Below are positions 29,580 to 38,349 of a stretch of 64,000 bases of DNA, piece after piece. How positions within the stretch are numbered: position 1 is the stretch's first letter; each line of letters begins with the position of its first letter. The DNA is taken from the NCBI GenBank assembly GCA_937957915.1, contig CALGNZ010000118.1, positions 1-64,000 on the forward strand, in the 5' to 3' direction. Below the pieces are notes generated by a model. It had not been told where the DNA came from, made no database searches, and saw only the letters and a list, made by a program, of their open reading frames with translations. Origin of the DNA: an uncultured Granulosicoccaceae bacterium (lineage in GTDB: Bacteria; Pseudomonadota; Gammaproteobacteria; Granulosicoccales; Granulosicoccaceae). A program made the translations under genes and the position numbers.

Positions 29580-31088
29580 ATGGAAACTTTCAATAATTTT
29601 CTCGGTGGTACTGCTGCATTGTTCGGCGACCCTATGGGCGTCCTTATTTTCTTTGGCGGTGTTATCGGCGGTATGTTGTTCGGCGCGATACCGGGCGTCA
29701 GCATGCTTACGCTGGCAGCAATTCTATTGCCATTCACAGCACACCTAAGTGCCGAGCACGGCATCATGCTGTTCTCTGTCATCTATTGCACTGGTGTTTA
29801 CGGTGGAGCAATCACCGCTATTCTGTTTAATATTCCCGGCGCCCCGGAAAACGCACCGACAGCATTTGACGGGTATCCGATGACGCTTCAGGGTAAGGCA
29901 GGCAAGGCGGTAGGGGCTGCCGTCATGTGTTCTGCGATTGGTGGCGTTGTATCGTGCATCATAATGATGATCGCAACCGCACCGATAGCGGACTGGGCTA
30001 TCTCGGCTTTTGGTCCTCCTGAAATATTTGCACTGGTATTTTTTGGCCTGGCCGTAGCAGCGTCGGTTGGCGCAAAAACGTTCTGGAAAGGCTGGCTGTC
30101 GATCATGATAGGACTGATGATTGCCGTTGTAGGCCTCGATCCGGTCGGCGGAATTGAGCGCTACAACTTTGACATGCCTTACCTGGCCGCTGGTATTCAT
30201 TTTATTCCAACGATTCTCGGTTTCTTCGCAGTATCCGAGATATTCGTGCAAGCGGAGAAGAAAGCAACCGGTTCCTATACCGCTCCAAAACTCAGCGTAG
30301 ATTTCCCCACCTTTAAAGAGCTGTGGGCACATAAAATTGCTGTTGTAAGGTCTATAATCATCGGTTTTTTCTGCGGCATCCTGCCTGGTATTGGTGCCAC
30401 TCTGGCGGCATTTATGGGCTACAACGAAGCCGCTCGCTGGTCAAAAGATCGAATGGAATTTGGCAAAGGCAAACTGGAAGGCGTGATTTCCAGTGAAACC
30501 GCAAACAATGCGGCAACAGGCGCCGCGATGATTCCATTACTCGCACTGGGCCTGCCAGGCGGTGCGCTGACCGCTATGATGGTTGGTGTCTTCCAGATGC
30601 ATGACATGGAACCCGGGCCACTGGTGTTTATCAACAGCCCCGATCTGGTTTGGGTTGTCTTTGCAGCCATGTTTTTTGCCAACGTCTCAATTCTGCTGGT
30701 TGGCTTTCTCGAGGCGAAGACAATCGTTAACCTGCTGCGGATTCCCTTTCAATTTCTGGCACCAATGATCCTGTTACTTGCCACAGTCGGCGCCTACGCG
30801 GTACGCGGCCTGACCATTGATGTGGTAGTAATGTTTGTCGCAGGTGTTGCCGGTTTCTTCCTGCGTCGATCAGGGTACTCAGTGGCCGGAATTGTACTCG
30901 GCCTGATACTTGGAAAAATTGGCGAGCAAACCTTTGCTCAGGCAATGCAAATGTTGCATTTCGAATTTACCGGTTTTTTCAACCGCCCAATCGCGCTGGG
31001 GCTGCTTATTGCCGGCGCTCTGACAATACTGGGCAGCATCTATGGCGCTTTCTTTAAGAAACAGCCGGTACCTGCATCCGATAACTAG
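29580..31088 (+). CDS. tctA: TTT transporter large membrane subunit (TctA family)
   Basis: Main membrane subunit with about 11-12 spans, 502 aa. The family motif GAIPGVSMLTLAAILLPF (about residues 37-54) is repeated as CGILPGIGATLAAFMGYNEA near 265, reflecting the internal duplication of TctA. The conserved YGGAITAILFNIPGAPE segment is also present. With TctB and TctC it forms a secondary, ion-driven, binding-protein-dependent carboxylate importer. A 9-bp-stem hairpin (31108-31130) lies just downstream, without a U-tract. Confidence 0.95.
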   Translation: METFNNFLGGTAALFGDPMGVLIFFGGVIGGMLFGAIPGVSMLTLAAILLPFTAHLSAEHGIMLFSVIYCTGVYGGAITAILFNIPGAPENAPTAFDGYPMTLQGKAGKAVGAAVMCSAIGGVVSCIIMMIATAPIADWAISAFGPPEIFALVFFGLAVAASVGAKTFWKGWLSIMIGLMIAVVGLDPVGGIERYNFDMPYLAAGIHFIPTILGFFAVSEIFVQAEKKATGSYTAPKLSVDFPTFKELWAHKIAVVRSIIIGFFCGILPGIGATLAAFMGYNEAARWSKDRMEFGKGKLEGVISSETANNAATGAAMIPLLALGLPGGALTAMMVGVFQMHDMEPGPLVFINSPDLVWVVFAAMFFANVSILLVGFLEAKTIVNLLRIPFQFLAPMILLLATVGAYAVRGLTIDVVVMFVAGVAGFFLRRSGYSVAGIVLGLILGKIGEQTFAQAMQMLHFEFTGFFNRPIALGLLIAGALTILGSIYGAFFKKQPVPASDN

Positions 31089-31348
31089 ATCGCAGATATA
31101 ATGAGCGCGGATTTTCGATGAGAAAGTCCGTGCCCGTGTTGTTGTGTCAATAGACAGTGCTCGCACCTATGTCGATAAGTCCACAACGAGCATCCGGCGC
31201 AGACTCTCACCTGGCACAACATCCAATTCGCTTAAAACCAACATACACTCTTTCAATTTCGGTAACATCTTTCTCAACACGTTGTTCTTGAGCCTCATTA
31301 TTGTTCGTGGAGCCATCACAACCGACAGTCGTTCGCACAGGTTAAACA
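31089..31348. other. Intergenic region between tctA and the UbiA-family gene
   Basis: 260 bp without a credible gene. It holds a hairpin at 31108-31130 (CGGATTTTC / GAAAGTCCG, one G-U pair, loop GATGA) that may mark the end of the tct transcript. No clear promoter boxes seen. Confidence 0.5.
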
Positions 31349-32224
31349 ATGAGCTGGAATACCAAGACACTGCTGTCCCTCGGCCGCGTTTCCAATTTGC
31401 CAACCGTATGGACAAACACACTCGCCGGTGTCGTGCTGGCCGGCGCGAGTCCGGCGACCTGGAGCATGATTCCACTGTTGCTTGCCATGTCCATGGCCTA
31501 TGTCGGCGGCATGTTTCTCAATGATGCATTCGATCGTAAGATAGATGCGAAGGAGCGCCCCGAAAGACCTATCCCCTCGGGTAAAATCAAAGCAGCCGAG
31601 GTATTCGCAGCCGGTTTCACACTGCTTGCCGGTGCCATCATTTTTTCCTTTATAACGGCATTGTCGTGGAGCGGATCTTTTGGCAAGACAGTGGCGCTGG
31701 CCTTCGCGCTGACTGGCGCTATAGTCCTGTACGATAGCTGGCACAAAGATAACAAGCTAAGCCCGGTTATCATGGGAGCTTGCCGTATGCTGGTGTATCT
31801 GGTGGCAGCATATGCTGCAAGTGCAAATCCAAATTCACTGGTATTTTGGGGGGCATTGGTCGTTCTCGCCTACCTGATCGGCTTAACATTCGTCGCGAAA
31901 CAGGAGAACACCGGACACCTGTCAACGCTGTGGCCACTGGCGTTTTTACTGGTGCCAATTGCATTTGGTGGCTATTTGGGCTGGTCAGACGTACAAGTGC
32001 TCATACCGCTGGCGTTGTTCGCTGCCTGGGTCGGGTATTGTGTTTACCTGATTCGCCGCAGCGGCAGTGGAGATATTCCCAAAGCGGTAACTGGCATGAT
32101 CGCTGGCATCTCACTGGTGGACGCGATATTCATTGCTGCCACCAGCAGCCTTGTGTTTGCTTTGTTTGCCATTGCAGCATTTGCACTTACGCTGTATTTG
32201 CAACGCTATATCGCAGGTACATAG
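31349..32224 (+). CDS. UbiA-family prenyltransferase
   Basis: Integral membrane aromatic/isoprenoid transferase, 291 aa with about eight or nine membrane helices. The first prenyl-diphosphate-binding motif is clear: NDAFDRKIDAKERPERPI near residue 56. A second Asp-rich motif typical of UbiA proteins is weak here (LYDSWHKDNK near 129 may serve). It is not obviously UbiA itself, since no ubiC or other quinone genes are near, and UbiA-fold enzymes also make heme O, menaquinone, chlorophyll-type and hopanoid-like products. Acceptor unknown. It converges on thiN with 17 bp between. Confidence 0.8.
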   Translation: MSWNTKTLLSLGRVSNLPTVWTNTLAGVVLAGASPATWSMIPLLLAMSMAYVGGMFLNDAFDRKIDAKERPERPIPSGKIKAAEVFAAGFTLLAGAIIFSFITALSWSGSFGKTVALAFALTGAIVLYDSWHKDNKLSPVIMGACRMLVYLVAAYAASANPNSLVFWGALVVLAYLIGLTFVAKQENTGHLSTLWPLAFLLVPIAFGGYLGWSDVQVLIPLALFAAWVGYCVYLIRRSGSGDIPKAVTGMIAGISLVDAIFIAATSSLVFALFAIAAFALTLYLQRYIAGT

Positions 32225-32241
32225 ACGCACACCTCGTACAA

Positions 32242-32904
32242 TCACTCTGCCATTTGCTCAATTACCGTTGCAAGCGCATCAATTGGCAGGATGACCGCAT
32301 AGGCACCGTCGCTATCAGGCGCTGTCTCCAGCGTCACCTGATCGTGGATCACTTGATTCGAAGTTCCAATCATTGTGGTGGGCGCCAGCGTCAATTCATC
32401 AAGCGGATACAAAAGACCCGTCGATTGTAAAAACGCTACAGGCTCAAGCGGATAAACCGACAACCGCATGCCTTTTGCCAGTGACAACCGCTGCACATGA
32501 CGACAGACAAAAACGATATCGTCCTCACCCACCAGGACTACCCGTTTCTGGTCCGAGTATTTTGCAATGACATGCAAGGCCGCCAGGGTATGATCAAGCC
32601 TCTTGCCGGTGAAACCAACTGCAATGTAAAGAGGAGCATCAACACTGTACAGACACTTTTCGAAATCTGTGGTGTCCTGCTCTGCCAGCTCAACGACACG
32701 CGTGACTGATTCCCAGTGCGACCGCCGATTCAATGAATCCAGATCGCCGATAATAACCTCTGGAACAATCGACAGATTGCCGAGATGATTTGCGCCACCA
32801 TCTGCTGCTATTAACGGATAATCGTGCTGCACCAATCGCAGCAGAATGTCGGTTACGCAAACGCCACCGCCCAGCAAAACAACAGGTTTGTTAAAACTGA
32901 ACAT
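32242..32904 (-). CDS. thiN: Thiamine pyrophosphokinase
   Basis: Transfers pyrophosphate from ATP to thiamine, giving TPP. Catalytic-domain features: ADGGANHLG near residue 34 and IIGDLDS near 52, holding the acidic metal ligands. KRLDHTLAAL follows near 102, and the C-terminal beta-domain binds thiamine. 220 aa is a normal length. It is divergent from the riboswitch-controlled thiBPQ importer, which supplies its substrate. It uses the ThiN salvage route instead of ThiL/ThiK. Confidence 0.92.
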   Translation of the reverse strand: MFSFNKPVVLLGGGVCVTDILLRLVQHDYPLIAADGGANHLGNLSIVPEVIIGDLDSLNRRSHWESVTRVVELAEQDTTDFEKCLYSVDAPLYIAVGFTGKRLDHTLAALHVIAKYSDQKRVVLVGEDDIVFVCRHVQRLSLAKGMRLSVYPLEPVAFLQSTGLLYPLDELTLAPTTMIGTSNQVIHDQVTLETAPDSDGAYAVILPIDALATVIEQMAE

Positions 32905-32971
32905 TAGATGGTTTGACGTCGTTCATACTGTTCACGGGATATCTTGCTGGAAATGCGTTATGATACCGCCC

Positions 32972-33049
32972 TACTCGCTGGGGTGCGACACGTCGCTGAG
33001 AAAAACCCATTGAACCTGAACCAGGTAATGCTGGCGTAGGAAGTGAGCA
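32972..33049 (+). ncRNA. TPP riboswitch (THI element)
   Basis: Conserved elements in order: CTGGGGTGC (32978-32986), GCTGAGA (32995-33001), ACCC, then CCTGAACCAGGTAATGCTGG and CGTAGG (to 33040). Closing stem P1 pairs CTCGC (32974-32978) with GTGAG (33043-33047). A TATGAT -10-like box at 32959-32964 would start the RNA right at the aptamer. High TPP should reduce expression of the downstream thiBPQ genes. Confidence 0.96.
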
Positions 33050-33265
33050 AGCCGAACACGTCAGGCTACACTACTGGCGTACCCGCGCTACCCACCTCTG
33101 CCCTGCCTCCCTGTCAAAGATTCGAGTTATGCGCTTCAAGTAAGCTCTTGAAAATATTCCTGAGTTAACTTGCCGGGCTCCGCTCTGCGAAAGCGTTTGA
33201 AGCTTCAACGCTCAAGTGAACGTCACCAGCGAATCATAAGCTAATAGATCCGGACAGGAGAGATC
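33050..33265 (+). promoter_or_regulatory. Expression platform of the thiB leader
   Basis: 216 nt between the aptamer and thiB. A hairpin AGCGTT / AACGCT enclosing a self-complementary TGAAGCTTC lies at 33192-33212. It is not followed by a U-run, and AGGAGAG precedes the thiB ATG. Lack of a terminator suggests control at translation initiation or a Rho-dependent mode, which is inference. Confidence 0.5.
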
Positions 33266-34264
33266 ATGAAATTCATAAGCCTGATTTTTACAGCGCTGAT
33301 ATCAACTGCAACGTTCGCACAAGGCAAACCTGTTTTAACGGTATATACCTACGATGCTTTTGCCGCTGACTGGGGCCCGGCACCAGGTATTGAGAAAGCA
33401 TTCGAAGAGACTTGCAACTGCGACCTGGTATTCGTAGCCGCAGATTCATCAATTGGTGCCCTGCGAAAAATACAACTTGAAGGACCGCAAACCAGTGCTG
33501 ATCTGATTGTCGGTCTGGACACCAACATTGCGGAAGCCGCTCGAGCCACCGGCCTTTTTGCCGAGCACGGTGCTGACACCAGCAAGGTAACGCTGCCAAC
33601 GGGTGACTGGTCTGATAAAACCTTTTTACCGTTTGACTACAGCTATTTTGCTTTTGTATATAACAAGGAAAACGTTGCCACCCCGCCAACATCATTTGAA
33701 GAGCTGATCGCACTGCCTGCAGACTTCAAAATCGTTATTCAGGATCCAAGATCAAGCACCCCGGGGCTTGGCCTGTTACTTTGGATACAACAAGCCTATG
33801 GCGACAAGGCCAATGATATCTGGAAAGGCTTGCAACCACACATTGTAACGGTGACCAAAGGCTGGTCTGATGCCTACGGCTTGTTTTTAAAAGATGAAGC
33901 CGATATGGTGCTGTCGTACACGACTTCGCCGGCATATCATTCGATCGCTGAAAGTGACGATCGATTCGCATCGGCAGCGTTTAGCGAAGGACATTACCTG
34001 CAGATTGAAGTCGCCGGCATACTGCAGTCATCAAAGAATCAACAACTCGCACGCGACTTCCTCCAGTTCATGTTGAGCGATACCGTACAGGATATTATTC
34101 CAACCACAAACTGGGTGTATCCTGCCACCTCAACCGAGGCCGGTTTGCCAGAGGGGTTTCAATCACTGCACTTGCCAGAAAAGACACTTTTGATAGATGG
34201 CGTTGAAGTTGAGAAACAGCGTAAATCATGGATTGATCAGTGGGTTGATACGCTCGGCCAATAG
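33266..34264 (+). CDS. thiB: Thiamine ABC transporter, periplasmic binding protein
   Basis: Captures thiamine or TPP in the periplasm. Signal peptide at residues 1-18 (ends ATFAQ). The mature N-terminus KPVLTVYTYDAFAADWGPAP is characteristic of ThiB. A Cys pair (CNC) is near residue 50 and Trp/Tyr residues such as YSYFAFVYN line the likely site. 332 aa, the family length. First gene of thiBPQ, under the TPP riboswitch. Confidence 0.94.
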   Translation: MKFISLIFTALISTATFAQGKPVLTVYTYDAFAADWGPAPGIEKAFEETCNCDLVFVAADSSIGALRKIQLEGPQTSADLIVGLDTNIAEAARATGLFAEHGADTSKVTLPTGDWSDKTFLPFDYSYFAFVYNKENVATPPTSFEELIALPADFKIVIQDPRSSTPGLGLLLWIQQAYGDKANDIWKGLQPHIVTVTKGWSDAYGLFLKDEADMVLSYTTSPAYHSIAESDDRFASAAFSEGHYLQIEVAGILQSSKNQQLARDFLQFMLSDTVQDIIPTTNWVYPATSTEAGLPEGFQSLHLPEKTLLIDGVEVEKQRKSWIDQWVDTLGQ

Positions 34265-34366
34265 CACTATCGTTGCCCCGATACAGCAATCGTGCGTCGG
34301 GGCAACCCGTTATGTTTAGCGTAAAACCACAATACTCACGGAGCCTGACGGCAGACGCCGGAACTA

Positions 34367-35983
34367 ATGCAGCTTAAGGGCAATCGACAGTCACTGCTTC
34401 CCGGCTTCGTAGTCAGTTGTGCTCTGTTTGCAATGGCAACGGGTTTACTGCTGCTGTTGTTTTCACAGCAGGGAAACAACAGTATAAACCTGGGTTCAAG
34501 ATACCACCGTATCCTTGCCTGGACCGCCCTGCAAGCTACCCTGTCCACAATGATTTCGGTTGTCATCGGAATCGTCTTAGGCTGGGCGCTCAGTCATCGA
34601 CAACGGTTCCCTGGTCGTGCTGTGTTCATCGCATTGTTGTCGTCAGCACTGGTATTGCCCACTCTGGTGGTAGCGCTCGGCCTGGTCACCGTGCTCGGAC
34701 GATCAGGCTGGATTAACGATGCTTTGCAACTGGCAGGGTTCGATCCCTTCAAACCTTTTATATACGGCTTGCCAGGCATACTTATCGCCCATGCCTATTT
34801 TAACGCATCTTTTGCTGCACGCACCGTACTCAATCGGCTGCAATCAATTCCATCGTCACAACTAAAACTGGCATCAAGCCTTGGCCTAACCCCTTTACAA
34901 CGATTCAGGTTGCTCGAGTTTCCTGCACTTACCACTGCACTACCGGCATTGTGCACCACCATTTTTCTGCTGTGCTTCACCTCCTTCGCTATTGTGTTGG
35001 TTCTTGGGGGCTCACCAAAATACAACACATTGGAAGTATCAATCTACGAGGCGATAAAACTCGACTTTGATCTTGGCAGGGCTATTGGCCTGTCACTGTT
35101 ACAACTCGGGGTTTGTGCGCTGCTGGTATTGGCGACCAACCGTTCAGCCAGTGTGCTTTCGATTGGCGCTCCTGCACGTCTTACAACAGGCCTGCACTAC
35201 AGCAAAACAGAGATTGCAAATCAGTATCTTGTGATCGTTACTTTCGGAATATTTTTTCTAATGCCGCTGGTCGCTATCGTCAGTGACGGAGTCACCGGCG
35301 ATTTGTTCAAGGTGTTGCTTCAACCGGTTTTCGTTAAAGCGCTAATAACAAGTATAGCTATAGCCACCGCCTCTACCATTATCGTACTGTTTGCGAGCAT
35401 ACTCATTTGCAGCTCGATAACAACGCTGGCTGTGCGGCAAGGTGCAGAAGCTTCACTGCTGAGTCGATTGATGCTCAGGTTTATTAATTTTTCTGCAACG
35501 CTGTATCTGGTTATACCTTCGCTGGTGCTGGGTCTTGGTTTCTTTTTGTTAGCCAGGCAAACAGGCGGTAGTTATTTGCTGTGGTCAGTTGTTTCCCTGC
35601 TGGCTGCCAATACCCTGCTCGTGTTGCCGTTCGCTTTAACAAGTCTGTCACCAGCAATGATTAAAGCGGCCAACCGTTACGATAGACTGGCGCTTTCCCT
35701 GTCAATTACCGGCCTTGCCCGATGGAGGCTAATAGAGTCGACACTCGTCAGACCAGAGCTGGCGTATGTCGCCAGTCTGGCTTTCTGTATGTCTCTCGGT
35801 GACCTTGGTGTTATTGCATTGTTTGGCAGTCAGGACTTTGTCACCCTGCCGTGGCTGCTATACCAAAAGATGGGCTCCTATCGTACTGCCGAAGCCGCAG
35901 GAGTGGCACTGGTGACACTTGCACTAACGCTTTTTGTATTTCTCACGCTACCACGCATCGGCACGGCACCCAGGGAGACTTAA
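34367..35983 (+). CDS. thiP: Thiamine ABC transporter, permease
   Basis: Inner-membrane permease of 538 aa with about 12 helices and two fused permease domains. Each half has the cytoplasmic EAA-like coupling loop (first: ASSLGLTPLQRFRLLEFPAL near 166; second: ALSLSITGLARWRLIESTLVRPEL near 450). 102 bp after thiB and 2 bp before the thiQ start. Confidence 0.94.
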   Translation: MQLKGNRQSLLPGFVVSCALFAMATGLLLLLFSQQGNNSINLGSRYHRILAWTALQATLSTMISVVIGIVLGWALSHRQRFPGRAVFIALLSSALVLPTLVVALGLVTVLGRSGWINDALQLAGFDPFKPFIYGLPGILIAHAYFNASFAARTVLNRLQSIPSSQLKLASSLGLTPLQRFRLLEFPALTTALPALCTTIFLLCFTSFAIVLVLGGSPKYNTLEVSIYEAIKLDFDLGRAIGLSLLQLGVCALLVLATNRSASVLSIGAPARLTTGLHYSKTEIANQYLVIVTFGIFFLMPLVAIVSDGVTGDLFKVLLQPVFVKALITSIAIATASTIIVLFASILICSSITTLAVRQGAEASLLSRLMLRFINFSATLYLVIPSLVLGLGFFLLARQTGGSYLLWSVVSLLAANTLLVLPFALTSLSPAMIKAANRYDRLALSLSITGLARWRLIESTLVRPELAYVASLAFCMSLGDLGVIALFGSQDFVTLPWLLYQKMGSYRTAEAAGVALVTLALTLFVFLTLPRIGTAPRET

Positions 35984-35985
35984 CA

Positions 35986-36639
35986 TTGCTTATTCTCGAA
36001 TCCGTAGCGTTTCAGTATCCGCGAACAGCAACTACCTATTCTTTCGACATGCAGGCGAGTGCCGGAGCAGTCACTGCAATTACCGGCAAGTCAGGGTGCG
36101 GCAAGTCAACCTTGCTCGATTTGATCGCCGGGTTTCAACAGCCAGGCAGCGGTGATATTTATTGGCATGATCAGCCACTAAACAAATTGACTCCGGCGGC
36201 ACGACCAGTGACCACTGTTTTTCAGCGCAATAATCTGTTCGAGCACCGCAATGCAATTGACAATGTCATTGTCGGCATTAATCCAAAGATTCCATCTTAC
36301 GGCATTGACTATGACGCAGCAGCGGAGGCGCTGGCTTTAGTCGGTTTGGCAGGGTTTGAAAAAAAACGTGCTAGCCAACTGTCTGGCGGACAGCAACAAA
36401 GAGTAGCTATTGCAAGAGCATTGGTCAGAGCAACAGCAGACAAGGCGCCATTGATTCAATTTGACGAGCCATTCAGTGCACTCGACCAGGCTACTCGCGA
36501 ACAGATGTTATCGCTCGTAAAGCGCCTGGCAACAACCCATCAATGTGCCATTCTCATGGTTACCCACAGCATTGCTGATTGTGATGCAATAGCCGACGCG
36601 CGTTACGAAATTCGAGATGGACGCCTGTTTAGCCTTTGA
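35986..36639 (+). CDS. thiQ: Thiamine ABC transporter, ATPase
   Basis: Energises ThiBP uptake. Walker A GKSGCGKST near residue 32, signature LSGGQQQRVAIARAL near 130, Walker B LIQFDEP near 154, and a switch His in MVTHSIADCD. I chose the TTG at 35986: it lies 2 bp after the thiP stop, has GGGAG upstream, and gives 217 aa, the usual ThiQ size. The frame stays open far into thiP, but that part has no ThiQ-like sequence. Confidence 0.93.
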   Translation: MLILESVAFQYPRTATTYSFDMQASAGAVTAITGKSGCGKSTLLDLIAGFQQPGSGDIYWHDQPLNKLTPAARPVTTVFQRNNLFEHRNAIDNVIVGINPKIPSYGIDYDAAAEALALVGLAGFEKKRASQLSGGQQQRVAIARALVRATADKAPLIQFDEPFSALDQATREQMLSLVKRLATTHQCAILMVTHSIADCDAIADARYEIRDGRLFSL

Positions 36640-36662
36640 TCACACGCCGCGTAACACTGTGG

Positions 36663-38249
36663 CTAGGCATCGGCTATCTTTGCCCGTTCTTTATCAACCA
36701 ACACACGTCTGAGAATTTTACCCGCCAGTGACTTCGGAATTTCAGTGGCTGCTTCAACCTGCCGAATTTTCTTATAGGGAGCTATTTGTGCATTTACTGC
36801 ATCTGCGATTTCATCAACAGTCGCCGTGGCATCAGCCTTGAGCACTATAAACGCTTTTGGAATTTCACCAGCGTCTTCATCCGGAACCGGGATGACAGCA
36901 GCATCCGCAACACTGGTATGCGCCAACAATAAGGCCTCAAGCTCGGCCGGTGCTACCTGAAATCCTTTGTACTTTATTAGCTCTTTAAGGCGGTCGATCA
37001 CAAACAGGTAGTGGTCATCGTCGTGATAGCCGATATCACCCGTGTGCAGCCAGCCATCTTCGTCAATTGTTGCAGCAGTGGCCTGCGCATTGTTCAGATA
37101 GCCCTGCATCACTTGCGGCCCTCGAATCAACACCTCTCCCTGCTGATTGGCAGGCAGTGACTCGCCGGTATCTACATCGACGATTTTGGTTTCTGTATTG
37201 GGCAGCGCCAAGCCGGCTGAGCCATGCTTTATTCTGGCTGCGTCATAGGGATTGATATGTGTGACCGGACTGGTCTCCGTTAGTCCGTAACCCTGCGTGA
37301 CCAGACAACCAATGCGTTGGCTGCAGGCATTGGATGCCTCCTCTCCAAGCGGTGCCGCACCGGAGTTCACGTATTGAAGACTGGACAAATCATAGTTATC
37401 CACGGCGGGATGTTTGGTTAAACCAACCACTATTGGCGGCACCAGCGGCGCTCTTGTCACCTTGTATTTTTCAATAAGAGACAGGAACTCCTCCATATCA
37501 AAGCGCGGCATGGTAACAACGGTTGCGCCCGTTATAAGCGTCGCAATCATAATAACCACCATGCCGTAAATGTGGAAGAACGGCAGCACACCAATTACCG
37601 TATCGTCCGGAGTGGTTGGTTTGAAACCATCCATTGACTGAACCTGAATCAGATTAGCAACTACGTTTGCGTGCGTTAACATCACACCTTTTGATACGCC
37701 GGTTGTGCCACTGGAATACGGCAGAACCAGCAAATCAGTTGCAGCATTAATCGAGGGGGGAACAAACTCGCCGCAGTCAGCCATTAAGTCATTAAACGCA
37801 ACGGTGTCAGGTGCGCCATCAAAGGCGAAAATTTCGGTAATACCATTCGCAGCGCCCGCCTCGGCGGCTTTATCAGCGAACATACCGAGCGTGATAATCG
37901 AACGCGCACCGGAGTCAGCCAACTGCTTACCTAGTTCAGCGACCGTATATAGCGGGTTTACTGTGGTAACCACTCCACCTGCCAGCGCGACGCCAATAAA
38001 TGCAATGGCATACTCTGGCAAATTGGCACTATAGATAGCCAGACAGTCCCCAGGTTTGAAACCCCGCTTGGCGAGGTTGCCTGCAACATTTTGAACCAGC
38101 TTACCAAATTGTGCATAGGAGTAAGTGCGGCCGCCAGGCCCATCGATGAGTGCAGGCGTATCACCAAATTGCGCCACATGCGCGAGCAAGAACTCGGGTA
38201 GCGATTGATCTGGTATGGAGACAGATGGAGATTGACTGCTTACTATCAT
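36663..38249 (-). CDS. AMP-binding acyl-CoA ligase (4-coumarate-CoA ligase-like)
   Basis: ANL-superfamily enzyme that activates a carboxylic acid to an acyl-adenylate and then to a CoA thioester. AMP-binding P-loop YSSGTTGVSKGV near residue 183, A5 motif GYGLTETSPVTH near 325, hinge and A8 motif YKGFQVAPAELE near 430, and the catalytic Lys in PKSLAGKILRRVL near the C-terminus. 528 aa fits 4CL-type or medium/long-chain ligases. Substrate not predictable. It converges on thiQ with 23 bp and is 100 bp after the MFS gene on the same strand. Confidence 0.88.
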   Translation of the reverse strand: MIVSSQSPSVSIPDQSLPEFLLAHVAQFGDTPALIDGPGGRTYSYAQFGKLVQNVAGNLAKRGFKPGDCLAIYSANLPEYAIAFIGVALAGGVVTTVNPLYTVAELGKQLADSGARSIITLGMFADKAAEAGAANGITEIFAFDGAPDTVAFNDLMADCGEFVPPSINAATDLLVLPYSSGTTGVSKGVMLTHANVVANLIQVQSMDGFKPTTPDDTVIGVLPFFHIYGMVVIMIATLITGATVVTMPRFDMEEFLSLIEKYKVTRAPLVPPIVVGLTKHPAVDNYDLSSLQYVNSGAAPLGEEASNACSQRIGCLVTQGYGLTETSPVTHINPYDAARIKHGSAGLALPNTETKIVDVDTGESLPANQQGEVLIRGPQVMQGYLNNAQATAATIDEDGWLHTGDIGYHDDDHYLFVIDRLKELIKYKGFQVAPAELEALLLAHTSVADAAVIPVPDEDAGEIPKAFIVLKADATATVDEIADAVNAQIAPYKKIRQVEAATEIPKSLAGKILRRVLVDKERAKIADA

Positions 38250-38349
38250 TTGATCTTCCGGCCAATGGGCGTTTGATCAATTGAAACATATATCAGGGTA
38301 AATCACGAGAGTGCAAACTGGCAGTCCTGGACAACGATTACAGTTGCCA

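Noticed and set aside
31144-31524. 126-codon plus-strand frame before and overlapping the UbiA-family gene
   Set aside because: It is out of frame with the conserved prenyltransferase and its composition does not look like protein.
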